Shown here one piece after another: positions 1-6,282 of a stretch of DNA of 6,282 nt; position 1 is the first letter of the stretch; each line of letters opens with the position of its first letter. Both the position numbers and the translations under genes were made by a program. The notes beneath the pieces are model-generated. The model had not been told where the DNA came from and ran no database searches. It saw only the letters and a program-made list of their open reading frames with translations. Source of the stretch: Deltaproteobacteria bacterium. GTDB taxonomy: Bacteria; Bdellovibrionota; JACOXK01; 2-02-FULL-40-11. The DNA lies in NCBI GenBank assembly GCA_016193165.1, contig JACPST010000119.1, positions 1 through 6,282 on the forward strand, read 5' to 3'.

Positions 1-52
1 AAAACATTTTTTATTCATTATTTTGTATATTTATTGGACAAGGTAACAAATA

Positions 53-80
53 TGGACACTTTGGGCTTCTTAAATATAAA
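53..80 (+). promoter_or_regulatory. weak sigma-70-like promoter candidate
   Basis: TGGACA (53-58) and TATAAA (75-80) each differ by one base from the -35 and -10 consensus and are separated by 16 bp. Transcription would start near base 87 and give a leader of about 74 bases that includes the whole purine-rich ribosome site. The surroundings are so AT-rich that TATAAA-like hexamers are expected by chance. This is an alternative or additional promoter to the sigma-54 site, held at low confidence. Confidence 0.25.
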
Positions 81-116
81 AATAATTCTATTAACTATTG
101 AATATTATTTATATTT
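72..116. repeat. imperfect AT-rich inverted repeat in promoter region
   Basis: The arm AAATATAAAAATAAT (72-86) is complementary to ATTATTTATATTT (104-116) apart from two unpaired bases, with a 17-base centre. It lies about 40-84 bases upstream of the start site predicted from the -24/-12 element, where a bending protein or activator could act. It contains no G or C, so chance symmetry is a real possibility. Confidence 0.3.
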
Positions 117-128
117 CTTAAAATCCTT

Positions 129-145
129 CTGGCATTTAACTTGCA
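129..145 (+). promoter_or_regulatory. sigma-54 (RpoN) -24/-12 promoter candidate
   Basis: The bases CTGGCAT-TTAAC-TTGCA match the RpoN consensus YTGGCACG-N4-TTGCW at 11 of 13 defined positions. The invariant GG (131-132) and GC (143-144) are separated by exactly 10 bp, as RpoN requires. With C144 as position -12, transcription would begin near base 156, only about 5 bases before the ATG at 161. RpoN promoters need an ATPase activator (bacterial enhancer-binding protein), so the large downstream gene would be conditionally expressed. The element match is seen directly; its use is inferred. The very short resulting leader is the main reason for doubt. Confidence 0.6.
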
Positions 146-151
146 TATATT

Positions 152-159
152 GAGAAGGG
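152..159 (+). promoter_or_regulatory. ribosome binding site of the 1188-aa gene
   Basis: The purine run GAGAAGGG lies immediately upstream of ATG 161. The AGAAGG part is only 2 bases from the start, which is unusually close, while the GAG part is at a more normal distance. It favours ATG 161 over later starts. If transcription begins at the sigma-54 site (near 156), half of this site would be missing from the mRNA. Confidence 0.5.
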
Positions 160-160
160 C

Positions 161-3100
161 ATGAAGTCTAGTTTTACTCTTTTTCAAAGAACTTTTGCCT
201 CCTTCTTGGCCATTCTCTTTACTTTTGTCATGGTGTCAAACAATTTTCCACACTCTGCCTATGCTCAAGCAACATCCCTTCTCCCGCTGCCTTCTGAAGC
301 GAAGTTACGGGATGAAATTTTAATGGGTGGAAAAGCGATAGAGCTCATGAGCCAAAGACTTCTTCAAGAATATGAAATTCAAAAACCAAAATTTCCATTG
401 GAAGGAGAAAAACCTTTGCCAGGGGTTCAAGAAGGCGCTTATTGTCGACAATGCCACTCTGATGCTCTCTCTTCCTCCCCTTCCGCCCCGTCTTCTTTTC
501 CTCTCCACGTTCCAGATTTTTTAAACGATCCTTTCTTTTTGACCTCTCGAGGAGGCAATTCTCACTGGCATAGTCATTCTCCTGAAAAAAAGTTCGCACT
601 TTTAGACACAAACATGCGTGATCTTAAAACCAAGGTAGAGCAGTATGTGCTGCTCGAAAACGCGCCCATTGAATTTCAAATCACCCTCATCAAAGTTTAT
701 TTAGGAGCTTTAATACAATATCTTGTCACTTCACTCAGGACATTTCCTCTTTCAAATCCTTTTGATGCGCTGGATGACACCTGGCATTTAAGATTCCCTC
801 TCAGTAAAATTGATCAGATCAAAGCAACTGTTTCCAAACCAGAAACATTTCAGTCCACCCGAGAGACCTTTGCGACACTCATTTATTTTAAAGACGATCG
901 GATGTTTTTTTCAGATACGTTTAAAATTGCCATCGAGCTCTCCTCTTTTTTGAGAGAACAAAATGAAGATGCCTGGCTTAATATTTTAAAACTACAAACA
1001 GTTCAATTCCTGGGCAGACAACTTTTAAAAATTAACTCCTACTGGCCTGAAACAAGTTCTGAAAATAAAGAGTTTTTCGGAAAACTTTCCAGCCACTTTC
1101 GATCGTTAAACCACTCCTTTGGCTCGATGCTCCAGGACCAGGAACAACAAAGACAAACAAATTTTAATCAGTTCTTAGGAGATCACTTAAGCACTCAAGA
1201 TATTCCCACGCTGATCACTCTTGAACGCTATCAAGAACTGATGTCTCATGCTCCTCGGATGTGGGATGCTTTAGGAAGTCGCTTTGAAGAATATTTTGAA
1301 AAAAGTTCTTGGATCACAATAGAAAAAGAAGCAACTAAGACGGAAATTAAAAAAGCGCTGTATCTCCACCCCTTTTCTATTTCAGAATATGAGCCTCAAG
1401 AACTGGCCATGTGGATTAAAACAAGAATTCTCGAAATTAAAAAGAAATTTTTCCACGACCACCTGGAGTATCACTTCTTAAATCCAAAAGAAATGACGCC
1501 CAGCGACGCAGAGTCTCTCGAACAAAAATATCTTTCAGACTATGAAAAAGAACTCACCCCGGGAATCATTTTACAATGGCTTGCCACCTTTGATTCTTCG
1601 GCGCCTGCCGCTGTAAAATCCGCCGTGGAATTTTTAAAATTCTCAGCTCAAGTTGAAGGAGCCACAGAACAAATCGCCCAAATTGACGAACAAATCCAAG
1701 CCCTTCTTCTTCATGATTTTAATAAACATATCTCTTGGGGACATACCCTTTTACCTGGCCGCCAGATTGACCAGAGTTGGCGGGATAGCGAAATGGATCA
1801 AGAGGAAATGAACGCGATGGTTCCATATCCCCCGGATTCTTCTATTCCAGATTTGATGCCTATTGAAAAATTTCCTCAGATAAAGCCTATCGAAATGAAT
1901 CCCATAAATTTTGGAATTGTGTTAGCCACTCTGATTTCTTCTATTGAAAATAATCTTTTCCTCATAAAACATATTGAAAAATTTACGAAAGCCTCAACCA
2001 AAGAAGAGCTTCTTCAAAACTATACCTCTCTCGTTGGACAAGTACAAAAAATGGTCAGCAACACACCGCATGAACGAGAAAAACTGAAAGAAACACTCAC
2101 CGTTTTAGAAAAATTAGGAGAAAAAATTAAAAGACTCAATCCTAAAAACACAGAAACATTAGATGACTTTTTTGCCACCTCCAAAGAAAAAGTGGAATTT
2201 CTCAAAACCAAACGCGCCATTATGACCAATGTGCTTCGTATTTTAGATATTCCTATGGAATCGGGCACAGGAAATGTCAATCAAGAACGTAAAGAAAAAA
2301 TCTATCTCCACCACATTCAAGATTTAAACAAACAAGATGGAGTTTTGCTTTCTGAAGTTCGGGAGTTTTTAGCAAGCTCCATGGATGCCGCTGAAACATT
2401 TTCCCTGCTTCAAACCTCAGATTTTCGCTATGACAAATTCCAAGAAGCGTATCCAAAAAAGGTTCAAGTTTTTTTAAAGACTCCAGACACTCAAAAAGCC
2501 TTAGAAGAAAACACAGCCATTCTTAAAGAACTTCGCCATCTAGAAAATGAACTCAGATCTTTCCATGCAGGCTACGTTCATCCTGAGTATTTTATCGAGA
2601 CCAAAGGAAATTTATTAAGCCCACAAACTCTCGAGAAACTCAAACGAGTCCAAGATCTCAGAAATCAAAGAAAAACAGTGTATCTCGACAAAGGAGGATC
2701 TGATTTAGATGAATGGCTTAAAGGCTATTTAGGAACATTCATGTTGAGACAAGCTTTGGTCGCTCAAGATCTCCTGATTCGAAAAAATATTGATAAAGTC
2801 GTTCATGCCCGGTCGATTGATGAAGCTAAAGAATTTATTTTAGATTCTTTTATTCTCGACCAAGCACTTGAATTGGTAAAACAAGAATATCCAGCTCAAG
2901 AATGGCGTGTCACCGCATTTCGAAAAATGCACACTCATATGATCGGAGAACTCTCAGATGGCCTGCTGGATACTTATTTTGACAGCTCTTGGCACAGCGC
3001 CATGTTCTGGAGCCTTGTCACTCTTCAAATTATTCTTTATTTTATTCCAGGAGCGCAACTCGGAGCCGTGGCCATTGGTGTATTTTTACTCGGCGATGCC

Positions 3101-3727
3101 CTGATACAAACAGGCCATCACCTGTTAGTAAAAACGCCTCGTTCTTATCACATCATTCAAAATAAAGAAGATTTCTACCTTTCAAGCGCCATTCCTGAAG
3201 AAATCATCGCGGCGGGTGGAGCAGGACCCGGAGGCAGTAATTACGGAGATTTTAAAAAAATGAGCGATGACGTTTTTTGGGAAGCCGTGATCACGGGAGG
3301 AGTCTCTGTTTTACTCCTCCCTTGGGCAAAGTTTGAAGCCAAACGCGCCCTTCAACTCTTTCACACCAAAACGAACTGGTTTGTGAGCCTAAAAATTCCA
3401 CTTTACGCGAAAAATTTAGGAATTGAGACGGGCACTCCTCTTACCCTCCCTTTGGTTCGAGAAAAGATGGCTCAAAGACTAGGATTTCCCACTCAAGAAT
3501 TTTTGAATCTGGAAACCCCCAAGCTTGTGGAACTCACGATGGCAAAACTTGGGAAAGAAGAAGGCGCAAAATTTTTACAAATGGTGCAGTTTTTCAATCA
3601 GAAAAATATCGCGCAACATCTTTGGATAACGGAGCTTGTAAATTATCATCGGGCTTTGAAGAAGGAATTCCAACGTTGGAGCAAATACAAGCACGAGCTC
3701 AAGAGATGTTACGCCAGAATGCTTTAA
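161..3727 (+). CDS. large exported protein of unknown function with single CXXCH motif
   Basis: I do not recognise a family. The protein is 1188 residues. Residues 1-35 form a Sec signal peptide: basic start, hydrophobic core FLAILFTFVMV, and an AYA cleavage site before Gln36. Export to the periplasm or beyond is therefore likely. CRQCH (95-99) is a c-type haem attachment motif, and its two cysteines are the only ones before the suspect C-terminal tail. SHWHSH (134-139) follows and could bind metal. Most of the rest is Lys/Glu/Leu-rich helix, with coiled-coil-like stretches around 600-690 and 775-840. Hydrophobic segments at about 946-962 and 963-983 form a possible membrane hairpin, with a third at 1039-1056; a Gly-rich loop GGAGPGGSNYG (1019-1029) lies between. 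ATG 161 is chosen because later starts lose the basic signal-peptide end. The last 25 or so residues look out of frame (see 3622-3864). Coding sequence is near certain; function is unknown. Confidence 0.9.
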   Translation: MKSSFTLFQRTFASFLAILFTFVMVSNNFPHSAYAQATSLLPLPSEAKLRDEILMGGKAIELMSQRLLQEYEIQKPKFPLEGEKPLPGVQEGAYCRQCHSDALSSSPSAPSSFPLHVPDFLNDPFFLTSRGGNSHWHSHSPEKKFALLDTNMRDLKTKVEQYVLLENAPIEFQITLIKVYLGALIQYLVTSLRTFPLSNPFDALDDTWHLRFPLSKIDQIKATVSKPETFQSTRETFATLIYFKDDRMFFSDTFKIAIELSSFLREQNEDAWLNILKLQTVQFLGRQLLKINSYWPETSSENKEFFGKLSSHFRSLNHSFGSMLQDQEQQRQTNFNQFLGDHLSTQDIPTLITLERYQELMSHAPRMWDALGSRFEEYFEKSSWITIEKEATKTEIKKALYLHPFSISEYEPQELAMWIKTRILEIKKKFFHDHLEYHFLNPKEMTPSDAESLEQKYLSDYEKELTPGIILQWLATFDSSAPAAVKSAVEFLKFSAQVEGATEQIAQIDEQIQALLLHDFNKHISWGHTLLPGRQIDQSWRDSEMDQEEMNAMVPYPPDSSIPDLMPIEKFPQIKPIEMNPINFGIVLATLISSIENNLFLIKHIEKFTKASTKEELLQNYTSLVGQVQKMVSNTPHEREKLKETLTVLEKLGEKIKRLNPKNTETLDDFFATSKEKVEFLKTKRAIMTNVLRILDIPMESGTGNVNQERKEKIYLHHIQDLNKQDGVLLSEVREFLASSMDAAETFSLLQTSDFRYDKFQEAYPKKVQVFLKTPDTQKALEENTAILKELRHLENELRSFHAGYVHPEYFIETKGNLLSPQTLEKLKRVQDLRNQRKTVYLDKGGSDLDEWLKGYLGTFMLRQALVAQDLLIRKNIDKVVHARSIDEAKEFILDSFILDQALELVKQEYPAQEWRVTAFRKMHTHMIGELSDGLLDTYFDSSWHSAMFWSLVTLQIILYFIPGAQLGAVAIGVFLLGDALIQTGHHLLVKTPRSYHIIQNKEDFYLSSAIPEEIIAAGGAGPGGSNYGDFKKMSDDVFWEAVITGGVSVLLLPWAKFEAKRALQLFHTKTNWFVSLKIPLYAKNLGIETGTPLTLPLVREKMAQRLGFPTQEFLNLETPKLVELTMAKLGKEEGAKFLQMVQFFNQKNIAQHLWITELVNYHRALKKEFQRWSKYKHELKRCYARML

Positions 3728-3864
3728 TTCAAGGCCGTCCCACACTCCCGCCTGAATCGAGACGTTATTTAGAAATAAAGCGATCAGAAATTAAAGAAGC
3801 GCTGCGGTTTTTTGAAGCCCATCCCAAACTCTTAGAGGATCTTGTTCGAGAAATTCCTCATTAA
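3622..3864 (+). CDS. probable displaced C-terminus of the preceding protein (frame -1), or small overlapping ORF
   Basis: This frame is one base back from the 161-3727 gene and stays open to TAA at 3862-3864. From about base 3652 it reads like real protein: GFEEGIPTLEQIQARAQEML, then a Lys/Glu/Arg-rich helical tail ending LVREIPH. Its codons (GAA, CAA, TTA, TAT) match the upstream gene. The competing end of the big frame is unlike the rest: four of its last five Lys codons are AAG, and it holds the only extra cysteine. A single lost base between about 3638 and 3656 would explain this; restoring it gives one protein of about 1234 residues. The cause could be a true mutation or an assembly error. 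Alternatively it is a separate gene starting at TTG 3622 or ATG 3706 (53 residues), but neither has a good ribosome site. Confidence 0.5.
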   Translation: MDNGACKLSSGFEEGIPTLEQIQARAQEMLRQNALIQGRPTLPPESRRYLEIKRSEIKEALRFFEAHPKLLEDLVREIPH

Positions 3865-3883
3865 TTTTAGGCAAAATGGAAAA

Positions 3884-4540
3884 TTAGATTTCTACGGCGG
3901 TGCCGGTAGCAAAAATGACGAAGGATTTTTTTTCAGGCAAGAATTTGAAATCAAAAGAAATAGCAATCACAGCATCGGCATTTAAGCTTTGAGCTTTGAT
4001 CTTAAGCTGTGCTGAAACCTTAGAAACCAAAAGATCATATTCTGAAGGGGATCGTCCTTCTCCGACTTCACGATCAATCTCTTCTAAGACAAGAGCTTCC
4101 GACATAGAAACTTCTGTAGACACAATGCCCAAATATCTTTTAATCGCAGCCTCTGGAAGGGAAGGCGCAGTGGTTAAAATGGGGCGCTCTTGTGCACTTT
4201 GAGTTTTTCCTTTGTGCAAAAGATCATCTAAAAGCCCAAAACGAATATCAGCTTCAATGTCTTTGAGTTTATCTGTGAGAATGGCAGCCTTAGCCTCATT
4301 TAAATGACTCACCAGCACATGTCCCTCGTGAAGCTGCCGCTTGATGGAATCTAAATCTAACTCTACGCCGCTTTCACTAAGCACCTGATAGACCCGCTCT
4401 CGATCTTGCTCACGATCTAAATCTTCGATGAGAAGCGCGTAGGGAGAATCGAACGCTTCTTCACTCCCTTCTTTTGCGTCTAATTCCTTGGCAAAATCAT
4501 GGAGTTCTTCTAACGGATTTTCATCCTCTGGTTTTTTCAT
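3884..4540 (-). CDS. YbjQ/UPF0145-domain protein with an extra N-terminal domain
   Basis: The protein has 218 residues and no signal peptide, so it is probably cytoplasmic. Residues 131-218 match the YbjQ/UPF0145 family (Pfam 'putative heavy-metal-binding domain'): YLGIVSTEV (136-144), GRSPSEYD (162-169), [13 protein letters not shown] (186-198), and the terminal [13 protein letters not shown], equivalent to the GTAV end of E. coli YbjQ. YbjQ itself is only about 107 residues; here about 130 precede the domain. Residues 1-33 are acidic and probably disordered. Residues 34-104 form a compact alpha/beta-like unit (YALLIEDL... ending EADIRFGLL), loosely reminiscent of the ribosomal protein bL12 C-terminal domain. 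A linker (105-130) follows. The YbjQ biochemical role is not established and metal binding is only a family label. The start overlaps the secA stop (ATGA), so translation is probably coupled. Confidence 0.85.
   Translation of the reverse strand: MKKPEDENPLEELHDFAKELDAKEGSEEAFDSPYALLIEDLDREQDRERVYQVLSESGVELDLDSIKRQLHEGHVLVSHLNEAKAAILTDKLKDIEADIRFGLLDDLLHKGKTQSAQERPILTTAPSLPEAAIKRYLGIVSTEVSMSEALVLEEIDREVGEGRSPSEYDLLVSKVSAQLKIKAQSLNADAVIAISFDFKFLPEKKSFVIFATGTAVEI
4537..4540 (-). other. ATGA stop/start overlap, translational coupling
   Basis: On the minus strand, ATG of the YbjQ-domain gene (4540-4538) overlaps TGA of secA (4539-4537). The upstream GTGGAAAT gives only a weak ribosome site, so ribosomes finishing secA probably re-initiate here. 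This places both genes in one operon. Confidence 0.85.
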
Positions 4541-6282
4541 TTATTTCCACAACACTTTTTATATTTTTTTCCGCTCCCACACGGACAAGGATCGTTACGC
4601 CCCACTTTTTCTTGAACACGTGTGACGGGTTTTTTGGTTTCGGCTTTATCGGCTCCTAAATTCCCATGAATAAAAGCCAATTCTTGTTGCTGGCGCTGAC
4701 GAATCTCCAAAACCTCTTCTTGCGAAAGCCCCTGTGCTCTAAAAATTTTAGAAAGACTATTGGCCTTGATTTGAAACGTCATATCCTTAAACATCACAAA
4801 AGCTTCTTTTTTATATTCTAGAATAGGGTCTTTTTGGGCATAGGCTCGAAGATTAATCCCCTCACGCAAATGGTCAATTCCAAGCAAATGATCTTTCCAA
4901 AGATAATCCATGGTTTCAAGGAGCAGAATTTTTTCAACATGACGCATGAATTCTGGAGAATATTTTTGCTCTTTTTGGGCATAAAAATCCTTGGCCTTTT
5001 CTTCGATAAAATGAACCAGATCTTCTTTTTTGGTCGAAGGTTTTTGGCCAGTCATCACATTAAGCTTAAATCCAAATTGCTGATAAAAAACATCTTCAAG
5101 CCCTTTCCAATCAAACTCATCTTCAGGAATTTTTTCTTCCCCCACAAAAGAAAGAGCCATGTTTTCACTAACCTCATGCATCATATCCGCCATGGTTTCT
5201 TGAAGATCTTCTCCTTGAATAATTTGACGGCGCATCCCATAGATCACTTCCCTCTGCATATTCATGACGTTATCAAAATCTAAAAGATGTTTTCTGATTT
5301 CAAAGTTATGGCCTTCCACTCTCTTTTGCGCGTTCTCTACCGCTTTAGTAATCCAGCGGTGTTCAATGGGCTCGTTTTCTTCCATGCCTAAAGTGGTCAT
5401 CACTTTTGAAATTCTCTCAGATCCAAAAATGCGCATCAAATCATCTTCCAAAGAAAGATAAAACCGAGAAGCCCCGGGATCTCCTTGCCGTCCCGAACGA
5501 CCCCGAAGCTGATTATCAATCCGTCGGCTCTCATGCCGCTCCGTTCCTAAAATATGAAGTCCCCCAGCTTGCGCCACCCCTGTCCCCAACACAATATCGG
5601 TTCCTCGTCCAGCCATGTTGGTTGCAATCGTCACGGCTCCCGGCTGACCCGCTTGAGCGATAATTTCAGCTTCTTTTTCATGGTGTTTGGCATTTAAAAC
5701 ATGGTGAGGAATACCGTGGCGTTTGAGCAGGGTAGATAAAACTTCTGATTTTTCGATAGAAATCGTTCCTACCAGAACTGGAACCTTTTTTTCATAGAGT
5801 GCTTTAATCTCATCAATCACCGCATGAAATTTAGCTTTTTCAGTTTTATAAATGACATCCGCGTGATCTGTTCGAATCATCGGTTTATTCGTCGGAATTA
5901 CAACAACCTCTAGGTTATAAATCTTTTTAAATTCGACAGCTTCGGTATCCGCGGTTCCTGTCATGCCAGCTAATTTTTTGTACATCCGAAAATAATTTTG
6001 AAAGGTCACGGTCGCCAGCGTTTGATTTTCATTGGCAATGCGAACGCCTTCTTTGGCTTCCAGGGCTTGATGGAGTCCATCACTATAGCGACGACCCGGC
6101 ATCAGACGTCCTGTAAACTCATCGACGATGATCACTTCTCCCTCTTTCACCACATAATCGACATCCACTTTAAAAAGCACATGGGCCCTTAGAGCTTGGT
6201 TCACATGGTGGACGAGCTCAATGTGTCTGGGATCATAGAGATGCCCTACACCCAGTCGCTTTTCTACTTTAGCCACACCCTC
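4537..6282 (-). CDS. secA: Sec translocase ATPase SecA, C-terminal two-thirds (5' end outside window)
   Basis: SecA is the ATPase motor that pushes unfolded preproteins through SecYEG at the inner membrane. 581 residues are visible, counting from base 6282; typical SecA is about 840-900, so Walker A, most of NBD1 and part of the preprotein-binding domain lie off the right edge. The frame is open to the edge, so GTG 6276 is not the true start. Visible landmarks are [16 protein letters not shown] (50-65), [19 protein letters not shown] (94-112), the NBD2 start [14 protein letters not shown] (167-180), motif [15 protein letters not shown] (220-233), motif [15 protein letters not shown] (258-270) with arginine fingers, the helical scaffold/wing region (about 310-520) with [20 protein letters not shown] (456-475), and a C-terminal zinc site [13 protein letters not shown] using Cys566, 568, 577 and 578. 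That site binds zinc and contacts SecB or ribosomes in known SecAs. Nothing looks damaged. Confidence 0.98.
   Translation of the reverse strand, partial: EGVAKVEKRLGVGHLYDPRHIELVHHVNQALRAHVLFKVDVDYVVKEGEVIIVDEFTGRLMPGRRYSDGLHQALEAKEGVRIANENQTLATVTFQNYFRMYKKLAGMTGTADTEAVEFKKIYNLEVVVIPTNKPMIRTDHADVIYKTEKAKFHAVIDEIKALYEKKVPVLVGTISIEKSEVLSTLLKRHGIPHHVLNAKHHEKEAEIIAQAGQPGAVTIATNMAGRGTDIVLGTGVAQAGGLHILGTERHESRRIDNQLRGRSGRQGDPGASRFYLSLEDDLMRIFGSERISKVMTTLGMEENEPIEHRWITKAVENAQKRVEGHNFEIRKHLLDFDNVMNMQREVIYGMRRQIIQGEDLQETMADMMHEVSENMALSFVGEEKIPEDEFDWKGLEDVFYQQFGFKLNVMTGQKPSTKKEDLVHFIEEKAKDFYAQKEQKYSPEFMRHVEKILLLETMDYLWKDHLLGIDHLREGINLRAYAQKDPILEYKKEAFVMFKDMTFQIKANSLSKIFRAQGLSQEEVLEIRQRQQQELAFIHGNLGADKAETKKPVTRVQEKVGRNDPCPCGSGKKYKKCCGNK

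Noticed and set aside
24..40. NifA-type upstream site TGT-N10-ACA next to the sigma-54 promoter
   Set aside because: TGT (24-26) and ACA (38-40) are separated by 11 bases, not 10, and nothing else suggests nitrogen fixation.
443..457. Calling the large protein a cytochrome c
   Set aside because: A single CXXCH in 1188 residues, with no recognisable cytochrome fold or axial-ligand pattern, is not enough to name it.
345..611. Minus-strand open frames opposite the start of the large gene
   Set aside because: They are Arg/Lys/Glu/Gly-rich low-complexity complements of the Ser/Pro-rich stretch of the plus-strand gene, with no independent support.
3636..3670. Programmed -1 ribosomal frameshift joining the large gene to the -1 frame
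   Set aside because: No X-XXY-YYZ heptamer such as A-AAA-AAG lies in the right phase, and no obvious stimulatory hairpin follows. A plain indel is simpler.
3864..3877. ATTTT-AGGC-AAAAT hairpin as a bidirectional terminator
   Set aside because: The stem is five A-T pairs with no G-C pairs, too weak for an intrinsic terminator.
4834..5283. Open 149-codon frame on the plus strand inside secA
   Set aside because: It is antisense to a strongly conserved SecA region. Its Phe/Ile/Lys/His-rich composition is typical of the complement of a coding strand, and there is no promoter or ribosome site.
6274..6276. GTG as the start codon of a short 579-residue SecA
   Set aside because: The frame stays open to the window edge (Glu-Gly before the Val), and SecA homology continues upstream. 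The gene is simply cut by the window.

Overview
The window reads as a piece of a moderately AT-rich Gram-negative chromosome. The SecA sequence resembles deltaproteobacterial-type SecA: it has the short form between DEAD motif V and the GTERHESRR block, and a C-terminal CxC...CC zinc site. The one clear promoter is of the sigma-54 (-24/-12) class, which fits such a lineage. I would not name a genus or phylum from this alone.

Layout, left to right. Bases 1-160 are a very AT-rich leader with a near-consensus sigma-54 promoter, a weaker sigma-70-like candidate and AT-rich dyad symmetry. Bases 161-3727 (+) encode a 1188-residue protein of unknown family with a Sec signal peptide, a single CXXCH motif, long helical or coiled-coil stretches and a hydrophobic hairpin near the C-terminus. 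Its 3' end looks frame-disrupted. The reading frame one base back (open to 3864) carries the more natural continuation, so the ancestral protein was probably about 1234 residues.

Bases 3884-6282 (-) hold a convergent two-gene unit: the 3' two-thirds of secA (its 5' end lies beyond the right edge), then a 218-residue protein with a C-terminal YbjQ/UPF0145 domain. The secA stop and the downstream start overlap as ATGA, which implies translational coupling.

How the genes relate. SecA is the housekeeping motor of Sec export. The YbjQ-domain protein is transcribed with it, but its role is unknown. The large left-hand protein carries a Sec signal peptide and is therefore probably a SecA client, as is any Sec-exported protein. 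Its convergent orientation and separate sigma-54-type promoter argue that it is regulated independently, and the adjacency need not be functional. No tRNA, rRNA, CRISPR array, insertion sequence or strong intrinsic terminator was seen.
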